A stretch of DNA of 64,000 nt from an uncultured Collinsella sp. (GCA_959020715.1 CAUESV010000009.1:19779-83778); one strand, 5' to 3'; shown: positions 1-8,622, counted from the stretch's first letter. Numbers and translations are program-made. Notes: generated from the sequence alone by a model not told the origin.

Positions 1-586
1 GCGTGGTGATGGTCGCCGGATCGGTATCTGCGGGCTCGTGGCCGATGGCGCCGATATTGCGTTCCTCTACAAGCCACTTGATGGCATCGAGGTCCCAGCC
101 GGGGTAGTGGGGCTGGCCGTCCTCGTCCTTGTTTTCCAGATCGGCGAGCTTGGACCAGTCGGAGCGGAAGGCGACGAAAGCGTCCTCGGGAATGCGACCG
201 TGCTCGTCCTCCCAAGTTTTGAGGTCATCGACGGTTAGGATAAAGTCGGGATTTGCGGCGCATTCCTCGTGCTTGTCGATCACGCAGAGCGGATGCATAA
301 ACTCGATGGGCTCGATCTCGCCAAGGGAGCGGCCGTCGACATGGAAGTGGCGCGGTGCATCGACGTGGGTGCCGTATTGCGAGGCGACCGAATATTGAAA
401 GCAGCGCATGGGCGCGAGCATGTCCCCGGGCGTGTTTGGCAGATAGTCGAAGAGCTTGGTGGACTCAAACGGCTTAAAGCCAAACCAGTGCGGGGTGTCG
501 CACGAGAGCGTGTGGGTGAGGTCGACCCAGCGATAATCGATGCTTTTGAGCTGGGATGCGAGGTTCCAAAGGTCGAGCGCGGGCAT
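1..586 (-). CDS. Cyclase-family metal-dependent hydrolase (kynurenine formamidase-like), C-terminus cut by window edge
   Basis: The 195 visible residues start at an ATG preceded by GAAAGGAG. Residues 71-81 read YGTHVDAPRHF, the metal-binding HxGTHxDxPxHF-type signature of the cyclase family (kynurenine formamidase KynB and relatives), with Tyr in place of the first His. Family members are cytoplasmic Mn/Zn enzymes that hydrolyse N-formyl or other amide bonds. The preceding stretch (VDLTHTLSCDTPHW) is the usual N-terminal strand of the fold. The reading frame runs off the left edge, so the C-terminal third is missing and the substrate cannot be assigned. No other tryptophan-degradation gene is visible, so kynurenine formamidase should not be assumed. 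Confidence 0.85.
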   Translation of the reverse strand, partial: MPALDLWNLASQLKSIDYRWVDLTHTLSCDTPHWFGFKPFESTKLFDYLPNTPGDMLAPMRCFQYSVASQYGTHVDAPRHFHVDGRSLGEIEPIEFMHPLCVIDKHEECAANPDFILTVDDLKTWEDEHGRIPEDAFVAFRSDWSKLADLENKDEDGQPHYPGWDLDAIKWLVEERNIGAIGHEPADTDPATITT

Positions 587-748
587 GGGCGACTCCTTTC
601 ATCGGGCTTTTTGCTGATGTTAAAGCGGTGCCGTGACGGCCTGATTTCTGCTGCGTTACGATACGTTCTCAATTGCGATTCCGATGTGTTTCGATGACGT
701 GACAGGTTTGTTTCGCCTTGTCAGGGCTTCGATGGGAGGGGAGGGGCC

Positions 749-1939
749 GTGCAATACCGCGTTGACCCCAAAAGTGGTAACCGAATATCCGCTCTGGGCC
801 TGGGCTGCATGAGGTTTCCCGGTGCGCCGGGACGTCCGGATGCGAAGACAGCCGATGCCATCATTTCCCGTGCGGTGGAGCAGGGGATTAACTACCTGGA
901 CACGGCCTATCTCTATCCCGGCAACGAGGCTTGCGTGGGCGCTTCGCTTGAGCGCCTGGGCTTGCGCGATCAGGTTTTGCTCGCGACCAAGCTGCCGCAC
1001 GCTTCGTGCAAGTGCGCGGATGATTTCGACCGGTTCTTCGACGAGCAACTGCGCCGCCTGCGGACCGACCATATCGACTATTACCTCATGCACAACATCA
1101 CCTCGCCCGCCCAGTGGGAGCGCGTGGTGGCGTTGGGCATCGAGGACTGGATTGCGCGCCAAAAGGCTGCAGGGCGTATTCGTCAGATAGGCTTTTCGTA
1201 CCACGGCAGCGCGGCGGACTTCCTTACGATGCTCGATGCGTATGACTGGGATTTTTGCCAGATCCAGTACAACTACGCTGGAGAACGATATCAAGCGGGA
1301 ACGGCAGGACTCATGGCGGCTGCGGAGCGCGGGCTCGCGGTGTTTGTGATGGAGCCGCTGCTAGGCGGGCGTCTGGCGGGCAAGCTGCCGCCGCGGGCCC
1401 GCGCTGTGCTCGAGAGCGCTCGTGACCCGCATTTGCGCACCCCTGCTGCCTGGGGGCTTTCGTGGGTGTGGAACCATCCTCAGGTGACGATGCTGCTATC
1501 GGGTATGACCGATACCGCGCAGGTGGATGAGAACGCGGCGTTGGCCGATCGAGCCCTGCCGGATTCGATGACAGCGACTCAGCTCGATACCATCGCACGC
1601 GTGCTGGAAGAGTTTGAAAAGTCGAATCGCGTGCCCTGCACGGGATGCGGCTATTGCATGCCGTGTCCTAAAGGCATCAATATCCCTGGATGTTTTGCCG
1701 CCTACAACGCGAGCTATGCGCACAGCTGGTTTACGGGGCTGTCGCAATACTTTACGGCGAGTGCGGTGCGCACGAGCGAGCCCAAGCTGGTGAGCAATTG
1801 CGTCAAGTGCGGCAAATGCGCGCGCCACTGCCCGCAGCATATCGATATCCCCGAGCGTCTCGATGACGTGCGCCGACGCTTCCAGCCGGGCCCCGTAACG
1901 GCCATGCTTAAAGTCTTCGGTAAAACACGCTCCTCATGA
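749..1939 (+). CDS. Aldo/keto reductase with C-terminal 4Fe-4S ferredoxin domain
   Basis: A 396-residue protein starting at GTG, placed by a strong purine-rich SD (GGGAGGGGAGGGG). The N-terminal 280 residues are an AKR TIM barrel with the DTAYLY catalytic Asp/Tyr region near residues 51-56, the Lys in LATKLP and YYLMHN carrying the His. The C-terminus has two cysteine clusters, CTGCGYCMPCPKG (about 297-309) and CVKCGKCARHCP (about 351-362), typical of iron-sulfur AKRs of anaerobes. Such proteins probably couple NAD(P)H or ferredoxin redox to carbonyl reduction, but the substrate is unknown. It is a single gene, with no clear terminator before the next stem-loop. Confidence 0.93.
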   Translation: MQYRVDPKSGNRISALGLGCMRFPGAPGRPDAKTADAIISRAVEQGINYLDTAYLYPGNEACVGASLERLGLRDQVLLATKLPHASCKCADDFDRFFDEQLRRLRTDHIDYYLMHNITSPAQWERVVALGIEDWIARQKAAGRIRQIGFSYHGSAADFLTMLDAYDWDFCQIQYNYAGERYQAGTAGLMAAAERGLAVFVMEPLLGGRLAGKLPPRARAVLESARDPHLRTPAAWGLSWVWNHPQVTMLLSGMTDTAQVDENAALADRALPDSMTATQLDTIARVLEEFEKSNRVPCTGCGYCMPCPKGINIPGCFAAYNASYAHSWFTGLSQYFTASAVRTSEPKLVSNCVKCGKCARHCPQHIDIPERLDDVRRRFQPGPVTAMLKVFGKTRSS

Positions 1940-1951
1940 CCCTTTTATATC

Positions 1952-2014
1952 TTGTGATGGAATAGTTCCTGTTTGCGGCAGAATAGGGCGATAGCAGGAA
2001 CTATTTCGCCGCAA
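1952..2014 (+). repeat. Stem-loop element A (20-bp stem, 23-nt loop) before the oxidoreductase RBS
   Basis: The left arm 1952-1971 pairs with 1995-2014 through 20 positions, with one A-C mismatch and three G-U pairs. The loop is 1972-1994. A homologous element precedes the next gene: the loops share the TTTGCG start and an AATAGGGC core, the flanks share CCTTTTATA upstream and CTGAT-GGAGG downstream, and the upper stem bases differ in a compensatory way. The element ends 6 nt before the SD (GGAGG). Confidence 0.75.
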
Positions 2015-2030
2015 CTGATAGGAGGCTATC

Positions 2031-3050
2031 GTGGGTGACCGAGGTTTACGAAATGATTCGCGTGAGGTTCGTTGGGGCATTTTGGGCGCTGGGCACATTT
2101 CTCATCGATTTGCGTCGTCGCTCAAGAAGGTCGACGGGGCACGGCTGGTGGCTGCGGCCGGCCGCACTCCTGCACATGTCGAGGAATTTTGCCGAGCGTT
2201 TTCGATCGATGCTGCGCATGGCCATGCCTCGGCCGACGATAGCGGCGATGCGGCTTATGACGCGCTGGTTGCCGACCCCGATGTCGACGCAATCTACTTG
2301 GCTCTTCCGCATGGCATGCATACGCGTTGGGCCTGTCGCGCGCTGTGCGCCGGAAAGGCCGCGCTGTGCGAAAAGCCGGCCGTTTTGAGTGAGGAAGAGG
2401 CTCTCTCGATCGCCTCCACCTCTCGCGAGCGCGGCGTGCTGTTTATGGAGGCGATGAAGAATCGGTTTTGCCCGATGCGCACTCGCGTGAAAGACTTTCT
2501 TGCGTCGGGTGAGCTTGGCCGTATTGTCTCGATTGAAAGCGTGCAAAAGCTCGATTACGGCGAGTCTCCTTCGGGCTATCTGCTTGATTCGCTGCAGGGC
2601 GGCTGTCTATATGACATGGGCTGTTATGCGGTCGGTTGGTTTGAGGATTTGCTCGCGGGCGCGTGCGAGGTTTCGTCCCGTGAAGTTCGCTGGCGTGACG
2701 TATCAGGCGGCCGTGTCGATTGGGCCGACGAGATCCATATGAGCGTCGGAGGTATACCCATTCATATGGTGTGCGACGGCAAAGCAGCATATGAAAGCCG
2801 CTTAACGATTGCCTGTGAGCGGGGCTCGTTGGAAATCGAGCGTCTCCATCGCCCCGAGCTCGCCCATGTGAAGTACTCCGACGGTCGAGTACTCGAAATC
2901 GATGCACCATTTGAGGTCGATGATTTTTACGGTGAGACATCGCATGCGACGCAGCTCATTCAGGCGGGGAAACTCGAAAGCCCCATCATGTCCCTAGCCG
3001 CCACACGGCGCTGCGCACGCATCATCGATGCGATTCGTTTGAAACTTTAG
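2031..3050 (+). CDS. Gfo/Idh/MocA-family NAD(P)-dependent oxidoreductase
   Basis: 339 residues from a GTG start with SD ATAGGAGG. The N-terminal Rossmann fold begins WGILGAGHISHRF (about residues 15-27), and the family motif CEKPA, with the catalytic Lys of EKP, lies near residue 115. The C-terminal half is the beta-sheet domain that forms the substrate pocket (tract YDMGCYAVG). Members oxidise or reduce sugars, inositols or related cyclic compounds in the cytoplasm with NAD(P). The context gives no substrate. The gene stands alone behind stem-loop element A and is followed by element B, which suggests that it and the downstream nfo gene share a mode of leader control. Confidence 0.92.
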   Translation: MGDRGLRNDSREVRWGILGAGHISHRFASSLKKVDGARLVAAAGRTPAHVEEFCRAFSIDAAHGHASADDSGDAAYDALVADPDVDAIYLALPHGMHTRWACRALCAGKAALCEKPAVLSEEEALSIASTSRERGVLFMEAMKNRFCPMRTRVKDFLASGELGRIVSIESVQKLDYGESPSGYLLDSLQGGCLYDMGCYAVGWFEDLLAGACEVSSREVRWRDVSGGRVDWADEIHMSVGGIPIHMVCDGKAAYESRLTIACERGSLEIERLHRPELAHVKYSDGRVLEIDAPFEVDDFYGETSHATQLIQAGKLESPIMSLAATRRCARIIDAIRLKL

Positions 3051-3118
3051 GGCGCGGGGGCATGGCGCCAGCGCTTGGAATGCCTGGAGGCCTTTGCCCC
3101 TGATGCCCCTTTTATAAC

Positions 3119-3181
3119 TTGCGGTGGAATACGGTCTGTTTGCGCCAAAATAGGGCACCAATAGACCGTATTTCACCGCAA
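3119..3181 (+). repeat. Stem-loop element B (20-bp stem, 23-nt loop) before the nfo RBS
   Basis: The left arm 3119-3138 pairs fully with 3162-3181 (18 Watson-Crick and two G-U pairs). The loop 3139-3161 matches 16 of 23 bases in element A. Stem positions 4, 6, 7 and most of the upper six pairs differ from element A on both sides while pairing is kept. It is followed by CTGATGAGGAGG, which holds the SD of the next gene. Confidence 0.8.
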
Positions 3182-3202
3182 CTGATGAGGAGGGAGCTGG
3201 AA

Positions 3203-4069
3203 ATGCTGACGATCGGGTGTCATCTTTCGACGACGAAGGGCTATCGGGCAATGGGGGAGACGGCGTTGTCCATTGGCGCCAATACCTTTGCGTTCTTTAC
3301 GCGCAACCCGCGCGGTGGCAAGGCAAAAGAACTTGACATGGATGACGTGGCGGCTCTGCGCGAGCTTATGGCGCAAAACGACTTTGGACCGCTGGTGGCG
3401 CATGCCCCGTATACCTACAACCCCTGCTCTGCCAAAGAGCGGGCGCGCGAGTTTGCCTTGGAGGCAATGGCCGAGGACTTGCAGCGTCTGGAAGCACTGC
3501 CCGGCAACTACTACAACTTCCACCCCGGTGCGCATGTGGGACAGGGGGCAGATGCCGGCATTCAGATGATCGTCGACACCCTGTGTCAGGTGATGTTTGA
3601 GGGCCAGCAGACGACGGTGCTGCTCGAGACCATGGCCGGCAAGGGCACCGAGCTGGGCCGCAGCTTTGAGGAACTGGCGCTCATCATTGAGGGCGTTGCC
3701 GACAAGCGCCCCGAGCTGTCGGCCAAGTTGGGCGTTTGCCTGGACACCTGCCATGTGAATGACGCCGGCTACGACATCATCCATGATCTGGACGGCGTAC
3801 TCGACGAGTTCGACCGCGTGGTGGGTATCGACCGCTTGCATGCCGTACACATCAATGATTCCAAGAACCCCTGCGGCGCCCATAAAGATCGTCACGAGTG
3901 CATCGGCAAGGGATACCTTGGCAGCGAGGAATTTGGTGGCGGTATGCAGGTTATGCAGAATATTGTATCGAATAGCCGTTTGCGTTCGCTACCGTTTATT
4001 TTGGAGACTCCGAACGAACTTGCAGGTTATGCAGCTGAAATTAGACTATTAAGGTCATTGCAGCAGTAA
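3203..4069 (+). CDS. nfo: Deoxyribonuclease IV (AP endonuclease, Nfo family)
   Basis: 288 residues. The ATG after GAGGAGGGAGC is chosen because an upstream in-frame start would run through the stem-loop. This TIM-barrel endonuclease IV cleaves the backbone 5' of abasic sites in base-excision repair and binds three Zn ions. The metal-ligand segments are all present: NFHPGAHVG, LLETMAGKG, LDTCHVNDAGYD, HINDSK and GAHKDRHECIGKG. Length matches the family (about 280-290). The neighbours are not repair genes; the shared structured leader with the preceding oxidoreductase is the only visible regulatory link. Confidence 0.96.
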   Translation: MLTIGCHLSTTKGYRAMGETALSIGANTFAFFTRNPRGGKAKELDMDDVAALRELMAQNDFGPLVAHAPYTYNPCSAKERAREFALEAMAEDLQRLEALPGNYYNFHPGAHVGQGADAGIQMIVDTLCQVMFEGQQTTVLLETMAGKGTELGRSFEELALIIEGVADKRPELSAKLGVCLDTCHVNDAGYDIIHDLDGVLDEFDRVVGIDRLHAVHINDSKNPCGAHKDRHECIGKGYLGSEEFGGGMQVMQNIVSNSRLRSLPFILETPNELAGYAAEIRLLRSLQQ

Positions 4070-4130
4070 TGACTGTCACAAAGTAGAGTATTCCATTCAC
4101 GTTATGGGTTTGTTTCAATCAGTTTTCTCA

Positions 4131-4159
4131 TTGCAGATTCGTAATTCCGGGTGCATAAT
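4131..4159 (+). promoter_or_regulatory. Promoter of the amino-acid ABC transporter operon
   Basis: TTGCAG and CATAAT hexamers separated by 17 bp form a good vegetative promoter. It would start transcription about 50 nt before the substrate-binding-protein ATG. Confidence 0.65.
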
Positions 4160-4216
4160 AGCCAACAGTTTTTGCAGACCTCTGAATCAAACGAGGTCAC
4201 CGGAAGGAGACTGATT

Positions 4217-5077
4217 ATGAAGCTGAAGAAGCTCGGCGCATTTGCCGCCACGGGTGCTATGGCGCTCGCCCTTGCTCTGACGGGCTGCGGCTCGTCCAAC
4301 GCCACCTCTGGTTCTGATGCCGGTTCCAGCAGCTCTGACGACGCTAAGGTCGAGAAGGTCGACGGCTCCAAGGAGTACGCGCTCGTCAAGGACGGTACGC
4401 TGACCGTCGGCACCTCTGCCGAGTACGCTCCGTTTGAGTACAAGGATGACAACGGCGACTACCAGGGCTTTGACCTTGAGCTCATCAAGGCTATCGGCGA
4501 CAAGCTGGGCCTGGATGTCGAGTATGTCAACAATGACTTTGACACGCTGGTTCCGGGCGTCGCTTCGGGCGCCAAGTATGACGTTTCCATCGCGGCTATC
4601 ACCGACACGCCCGAGCGTGAGAAGGAAGTCACTTTCTCTGATTCCTACTACATGGACGATCAGGCTATCGTGACCAAGGTCGATAACACCGACATCACGG
4701 CCGATAACTTTAGCGAGAAGCTCAACAATTCCGACGCTACTATCATCGTCCAGTCTGGCTCGACCGCCGAGGCCTTTGCCCAGGAGAACTTCCCCAAGGC
4801 CAAGATCGTCCCCTACAAGGACGCCACCGAGTGCTTCAGCGCCCTGCAGTCCGATAAGGGCGACGCCGTAGTTACCAACCGCTCCGTTGCCAGCCAGCTG
4901 ACCGCCGAGCAGTTCAACACCTGCCAGACCATCAAGCAGATCAGCACCGGCGAGGAGTACGCCATCGCCATCAACCAGGGCAACACCAAGCTCAAGGACG
5001 ACATCAACCAGGCCATCAAGGACCTGACCGATGACGGTACCGTCGACGCCCTCATGGCTAAGTACAATATCAAGTAA
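4217..5077 (+). CDS. Amino-acid ABC transporter substrate-binding lipoprotein
   Basis: 286 residues. The ATG following GGAAGGAG gives a clean lipoprotein signal: Lys-rich n-region, hydrophobic core and lipobox LTGC with Cys24. A Ser/Asp-rich linker follows, then the family 3 solute-binding fold (GTLTVGTSAEYAPFEY, then GYQGFDLELIKAIGDKLG-like strand/helix pairs and VQSGSTAEAFA hinge). This class binds polar or charged amino acids such as Gln, Glu, Cys or His outside the membrane and delivers them to the permease/ATPase encoded next. The ligand cannot be read from sequence. A hairpin terminator just after the stop probably raises its expression above the permease. Confidence 0.94.
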   Translation: MKLKKLGAFAATGAMALALALTGCGSSNATSGSDAGSSSSDDAKVEKVDGSKEYALVKDGTLTVGTSAEYAPFEYKDDNGDYQGFDLELIKAIGDKLGLDVEYVNNDFDTLVPGVASGAKYDVSIAAITDTPEREKEVTFSDSYYMDDQAIVTKVDNTDITADNFSEKLNNSDATIIVQSGSTAEAFAQENFPKAKIVPYKDATECFSALQSDKGDAVVTNRSVASQLTAEQFNTCQTIKQISTGEEYAIAINQGNTKLKDDINQAIKDLTDDGTVDALMAKYNIK

Positions 5078-5092
5078 AATAACTACTTGATT

Positions 5093-5134
5093 GCGCAAAG
5101 GCCCTTTCCGTTTTGGCGGAGAGGGCCTTTGCGC
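5093..5134 (+). terminator. Partial terminator between binding protein and permease
   Basis: The arms GCGCAAAGGCCCT and AGGGCCTTTGCGC, with an inner CCG/CGG extension, form a very stable hairpin followed by the T-rich CTTCTCTT. The downstream genes clearly belong to the same transporter, so incomplete termination to set subunit ratios is likely. Confidence 0.75.
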
Positions 5135-5195
5135 TTCTCTTGACGGAGAGCATTTCCGTCTCGTTTTGCCGGCAACTTCTACGATAGGAGCCACC

Positions 5196-6557
5196 TTGTC
5201 TCGACTAAACAAAGGGGCCGCGGAGCAGCGTTTTCCACTGCCCGTCTTGCTCCAAAAGCTAGCCTGCGCCATGGCCGTGGCGCTCGCGCTGGCGTGCGCG
5301 GGGGCATATGCGCCCACGACCGCCCAGGCGCTTGAGACCGCAAAGATTACCGCCCGACCCAACACCGGTTCGGGCAGCGCTGTGGTCGGCGGCACCGAGA
5401 CGCGCATTACCTGGGAAGTTCAGGCCGATGCCGACGAGGAGCTGAGCGGTCTTTCTTTGACGTTTGTCGACGGCACGACGTTTGGTACCGATGACACGCG
5501 ATTGACGATGCTCTCGGGCGAGGACCTCATGGATCGTACGCCCATGAAGCCCACGTGCAAGGCTGACGGCCAGACGCTCAAGATTGACTTTGGCGAGACG
5601 GCGCCTGCCGGCGGCTTTTTCCGTGTCGAGGTTTACGGCGTGACGTTTCCCGTCGAGGGCGGCGATGAGGCCTTCAGCGGCACCTATACGCTCGCCGACG
5701 GTTCGACCAAGAAGATTTCCAAGATTCCCTCGGTGGAGATCAAGGGCGTGACGGCCTTCGATAACTTCCTGGCCGACCTTAAAGAGCAGCCGTGGGTCGA
5801 GGCGTGGAACTCCAATATGTTCCTCCGCCTGTTCCTGAACCCGGTCATTTTGGTCCAGAGCCTGCCGATCGTCTTTAAGGGCTTCCTTATGTCGCTCTCG
5901 ATCGTGCTTGTGGCGTTTCCGTTGGCCATTCCCTTTGGCTTTGCGCTGTCGCTCATGCGCATTTCCAAGTCGCGCATCCTGCGTTGTCTTGCCGGCATCT
6001 ATGTGAATATCATCCGCGGTACGCCGGCGTTCCTGCAGATTTACATTGCATTCTTTGGCCTGCCGCTTGCCGGCGTCAAGGTGGACGACTACGTCTTGGG
6101 CGTCATCGTCATGGCCATGAACTCGTCTGCGTACCTGTGCGAGATCTTCCGCGCCGGTATTCAGTCGATCCCCAAGGGCCAGAACGAGGCCGCGCGCTCG
6201 CTGGGCATGAATGCCTTCCAGACGCTGCTCTACATTATGATTCCGCAGACGTTCCGCAATGTCCTGCCTACGTTGACCAGTGAGTTCATCTTGCTTTACA
6301 AGGATACGTCGCTGCTCGCGGCCGTGGGCGTGGTCGAGATCGTCATGAATGCCCGCACCATCGTGGCCACGACGGGCTCCATCACGCCGTATGTGGTTGC
6401 CGCCCTGTTCTACCTGGTCATCACCCTGCCGCTTGCGCGCTTGGTGAGCGGTCTTGAGGCGAGACTTCTGGGGACGGCCGAGACCAAGAAGAAGCGTCCC
6501 GCCAAGAGCGCCGGACAGGTTGTCGCGACGCCCGCCGATCACATCGCCGGTCTGTAA
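5196..6557 (+). CDS. Amino-acid ABC transporter permease with N-terminal extracytoplasmic domain
   Basis: The TTG start behind TAGGAG gives 453 residues; longer in-frame starts would lie in the terminator hairpin. Residues 1-45 form a signal-like hydrophobic segment ending AQA, then about 140 residues predicted outside the cell, then a His/Glu/Gln/Arg-type permease (about 215-440). The EAARSLGMNAFQTL segment is the EAA loop that docks the ATPase. Standard permeases of this family are about 220-230 residues, so the extra N-terminal domain of roughly 200 residues is unusual. It may interact with the substrate-binding lipoprotein. The C-terminus is a Lys-rich cytoplasmic tail. Confidence 0.9.
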   Translation: MSRLNKGAAEQRFPLPVLLQKLACAMAVALALACAGAYAPTTAQALETAKITARPNTGSGSAVVGGTETRITWEVQADADEELSGLSLTFVDGTTFGTDDTRLTMLSGEDLMDRTPMKPTCKADGQTLKIDFGETAPAGGFFRVEVYGVTFPVEGGDEAFSGTYTLADGSTKKISKIPSVEIKGVTAFDNFLADLKEQPWVEAWNSNMFLRLFLNPVILVQSLPIVFKGFLMSLSIVLVAFPLAIPFGFALSLMRISKSRILRCLAGIYVNIIRGTPAFLQIYIAFFGLPLAGVKVDDYVLGVIVMAMNSSAYLCEIFRAGIQSIPKGQNEAARSLGMNAFQTLLYIMIPQTFRNVLPTLTSEFILLYKDTSLLAAVGVVEIVMNARTIVATTGSITPYVVAALFYLVITLPLARLVSGLEARLLGTAETKKKRPAKSAGQVVATPADHIAGL

Positions 6558-6569
6558 GGAGGTCCTGTC

Positions 6570-7319
6570 ATGAGTGAAACGAATTCCAACGAGGTCGTCG
6601 TCAGCATCAAGAATCTCCAGAAGGCCTTTGGCGATAACGTGGTCCTGCGCGATATCGATCTGGATGTGCACAAGGGCGAGGTTGTCGTAGTCCTGGGTCC
6701 TTCGGGCTCGGGCAAGTCGACGATGCTTCGCTGCATCAATCGTCTGGAGCATCCCACGAGCGGCTCGATTGTCGTTGAGGGCGTGGACGTGTGCGCCAAG
6801 GGCGTCGACCTTAACAAGGTACGTACGCATCTGGGTATGGTGTTCCAGCAGTTCAATTTGTTCCCGCACCTGTCAGTTAAAAAGAACGTCATGCTCGCGC
6901 AGCAAAAGGTGCTCAAGCGCAGCAAGGAAGAGGCCGAGAAGATTGCCGTCGAGGAACTGACCAAGGTCGGTCTTGCCGAGCGTATCGACTTTATGCCGAG
7001 CCAGCTCTCGGGCGGCCAGCAGCAGCGCGTTGCCATCGCCCGCGCCCTGTCGATGAACCCGCACGTCATGCTCTTTGACGAGGCCACGTCGGCGCTCGAC
7101 CCCGAGCTGGTTCGCGACGTCCTTGGCGTCATGCGTGATCTTGCACGTGACGGTATGACCATGATCGTCGTGACGCACGAGATGGGCTTTGCCCGCGACG
7201 TTGCCGATCGCGTCGTCTTTATGGACGGCGGCGTTATCGTGGAAGAGGGTACGCCGAGCGAGGTCTTCGACCACCCCAAGAGCGAGCGCACCAAGGCGTT
7301 TTTGGGCAATATCTCGTAG
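6570..7319 (+). CDS. Amino-acid ABC transporter ATP-binding protein (GlnQ type)
   Basis: 249 residues, 12 bp after the permease with SD AAGGAGG. All ABC motifs are intact: Walker A GPSGSGKST (about 38-46), Q-loop FQQFNLFPH, signature LSGGQQQR, Walker B VMLFDEATSALDP and switch His in VVTHEMGFA. The FNLFPH and ALDPE variants are typical of polar amino-acid importers. It hydrolyses ATP as a dimer at the permease EAA loops. It is the last gene of the operon, followed by a strong intrinsic terminator. Confidence 0.96.
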   Translation: MSETNSNEVVVSIKNLQKAFGDNVVLRDIDLDVHKGEVVVVLGPSGSGKSTMLRCINRLEHPTSGSIVVEGVDVCAKGVDLNKVRTHLGMVFQQFNLFPHLSVKKNVMLAQQKVLKRSKEEAEKIAVEELTKVGLAERIDFMPSQLSGGQQQRVAIARALSMNPHVMLFDEATSALDPELVRDVLGVMRDLARDGMTMIVVTHEMGFARDVADRVVFMDGGVIVEEGTPSEVFDHPKSERTKAFLGNIS

Positions 7320-7346
7320 CGGCGCGTCGAAGTAGTCGATATAACA

Positions 7347-7381
7347 AACGGGGACCGGATAGTATCCGGCCCCCGTTTTTG
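7347..7381 (+). terminator. Intrinsic terminator of the amino-acid ABC operon
   Basis: The arms AACGGGG-A-CCGGATA and TATCCGG-C-CCCCGTT are followed by TTTTTG. Arm symmetry and the opposing flavodoxin gene allow bidirectional action. Confidence 0.88.
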
Positions 7382-7451
7382 TTTGGGCATGAGCGACTGT
7401 TGTTATGCGGTACTCGGCTGTCAGTTGTCTTGCGACTTTCTGACGGCTTCG

Positions 7452-7871
7452 TTAGGCCAGCTCCGTTCCCAGAGCCTTGCAGGCCGCCTCGCCCTCATCG
7501 TCGGGCGCATCGTAGCAAATGACGGAATCGACGACGTTGACACCTGCCTCGTCGGCATCGGCCTTCCAGTTGTCCATCCATTCGCCCTCGGCCCACGAAT
7601 AAGAGCCAAAGAGGACGACCTTCTTGTCGTCGAGGGTCTCTTTGACCTCGTCCCACATAGGCTGGAACTCGTCATACTCGAGTTCCTCGGAGCCCATGGC
7701 GGGGCAGCCGAAGGCAATGGCGTCATAGCTGGCGGCCTTGTCTGCGGAGAAGTCGGCGCAGGAGATGACCTCTGCCTCGGCGCCGGCACCGGTTGCGCCC
7801 TCGGCAACGAAGTTTGCCATGGCCTCGGTGTTGCCTGTACCGCTCCAGTAGACGACTGCGATCTTGCTCAT
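7452..7871 (-). CDS. Flavodoxin
   Basis: 139 residues from an ATG with SD AAAGGAAG. The N-terminus VVYWSGTGNTEAMA is the FMN phosphate-binding loop. The 50s/90s loops (FGCPAMGSEEL and FGSYSWAEGEWMDNW) bind the isoalloxazine ring. Length and acidity fit short-chain flavodoxins that replace ferredoxin as a low-potential electron carrier, especially when iron is scarce. It lies 46 bp downstream of a DUF3793 gene on the same strand, a pairing often seen in Clostridia and Coriobacteria. The two probably form one operon. Confidence 0.95.
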   Translation of the reverse strand: MSKIAVVYWSGTGNTEAMANFVAEGATGAGAEAEVISCADFSADKAASYDAIAFGCPAMGSEELEYDEFQPMWDEVKETLDDKKVVLFGSYSWAEGEWMDNWKADADEAGVNVVDSVICYDAPDDEGEAACKALGTELA

Positions 7872-7917
7872 ATGTCTTCCTTTCGGTTGTGCGGCGTGCG
7901 GCCGCGTTTTGTATGCT

Positions 7918-8622
7918 CTATCGGGTTGCTTGGACAAGTTGTCCCAGAGTGCAGCCCTGTTGATAGATGTAGGTAAGGTATTGCGTGCATGCGCGATAGG
8001 AATCGAAGGTCGTGAGCGCCTGCTCAACGTTTGTGTATGCCTTCCATGCGCCAAAGACCTTATAGTTTTCGCCGTGCTGGACGATAAACTGATGGACATC
8101 TTCGTAGGGATAGCCCAAAAAATAGCCAATTTCGTGGGGGAACTCGCACATGCACCCCGTATCGCAGTGCCTATTTCGCGCGAGCGCGCAGACGCTGCCG
8201 TCATAGGCACTCTCTGCGGCATTGCTGCTTGCCAGCGTGATGCGCGCGGCGAGATGCACCAGGGACGCGGGCAGGTTGTGGACATCGTAACCTTCGGCGG
8301 CAAGCGCCGTCGTGGCGCGGGGGTCGGAGAGGTATCGCATGAGGTCTGCAGGGCGGTACACATAGATGAGCGCTCCGCAGGGGCGCCAGACCAAAACGCT
8401 CATATGGATCCCGAGTGGCTGGAGCTCGCGGTTGCATTGGGCTATGACGGCGAGCAGGCGAGAGCGTCGCTCTTCGATATGGGTGGCGCCGGGCTTTCCG
8501 TTTTGGTTGGCGTAAACGCCGGGATAGGTAAAGAGCGAAGCCGGCTTGATACCTGCGAGCGTAGGGGAGCAGTTGCGCACGACAGCCGTTTGGTATGTTG
8601 GGATGTCAATGGTTCGAGTCAC
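7918..8622 (-). CDS. DUF3793 family protein
   Basis: 234 residues from GTG with SD GAAAGGGG. The C-terminal FPHEIGYFLGYPYEDVHQFI tract is the hallmark of DUF3793, a family of unknown function found next to flavodoxins or iron-linked genes in anaerobes. Several cysteines precede it (CALARNRHCDTGCMC), which could bind metal or a cluster. There is no signal peptide or membrane segment. Its promoter region carries a half-site resembling DtxR/IdeR boxes, which would agree with iron-responsive expression together with the flavodoxin. Confidence 0.88.
   Translation of the reverse strand: MTRTIDIPTYQTAVVRNCSPTLAGIKPASLFTYPGVYANQNGKPGATHIEERRSRLLAVIAQCNRELQPLGIHMSVLVWRPCGALIYVYRPADLMRYLSDPRATTALAAEGYDVHNLPASLVHLAARITLASSNAAESAYDGSVCALARNRHCDTGCMCEFPHEIGYFLGYPYEDVHQFIVQHGENYKVFGAWKAYTNVEQALTTFDSYRACTQYLTYIYQQGCTLGQLVQATR

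Noticed and set aside
3119..3202. Earlier in-frame start for endonuclease IV
   Set aside because: It would translate through the stem-loop element, while the ATG at 3203 has a strong SD and fits the family N-terminus.
5259..6869. Long minus-strand open frame opposite the ABC permease and ATPase genes
   Set aside because: Composition is His/Arg/Asp-rich and unlike a real protein; the plus-strand genes have complete family motifs.
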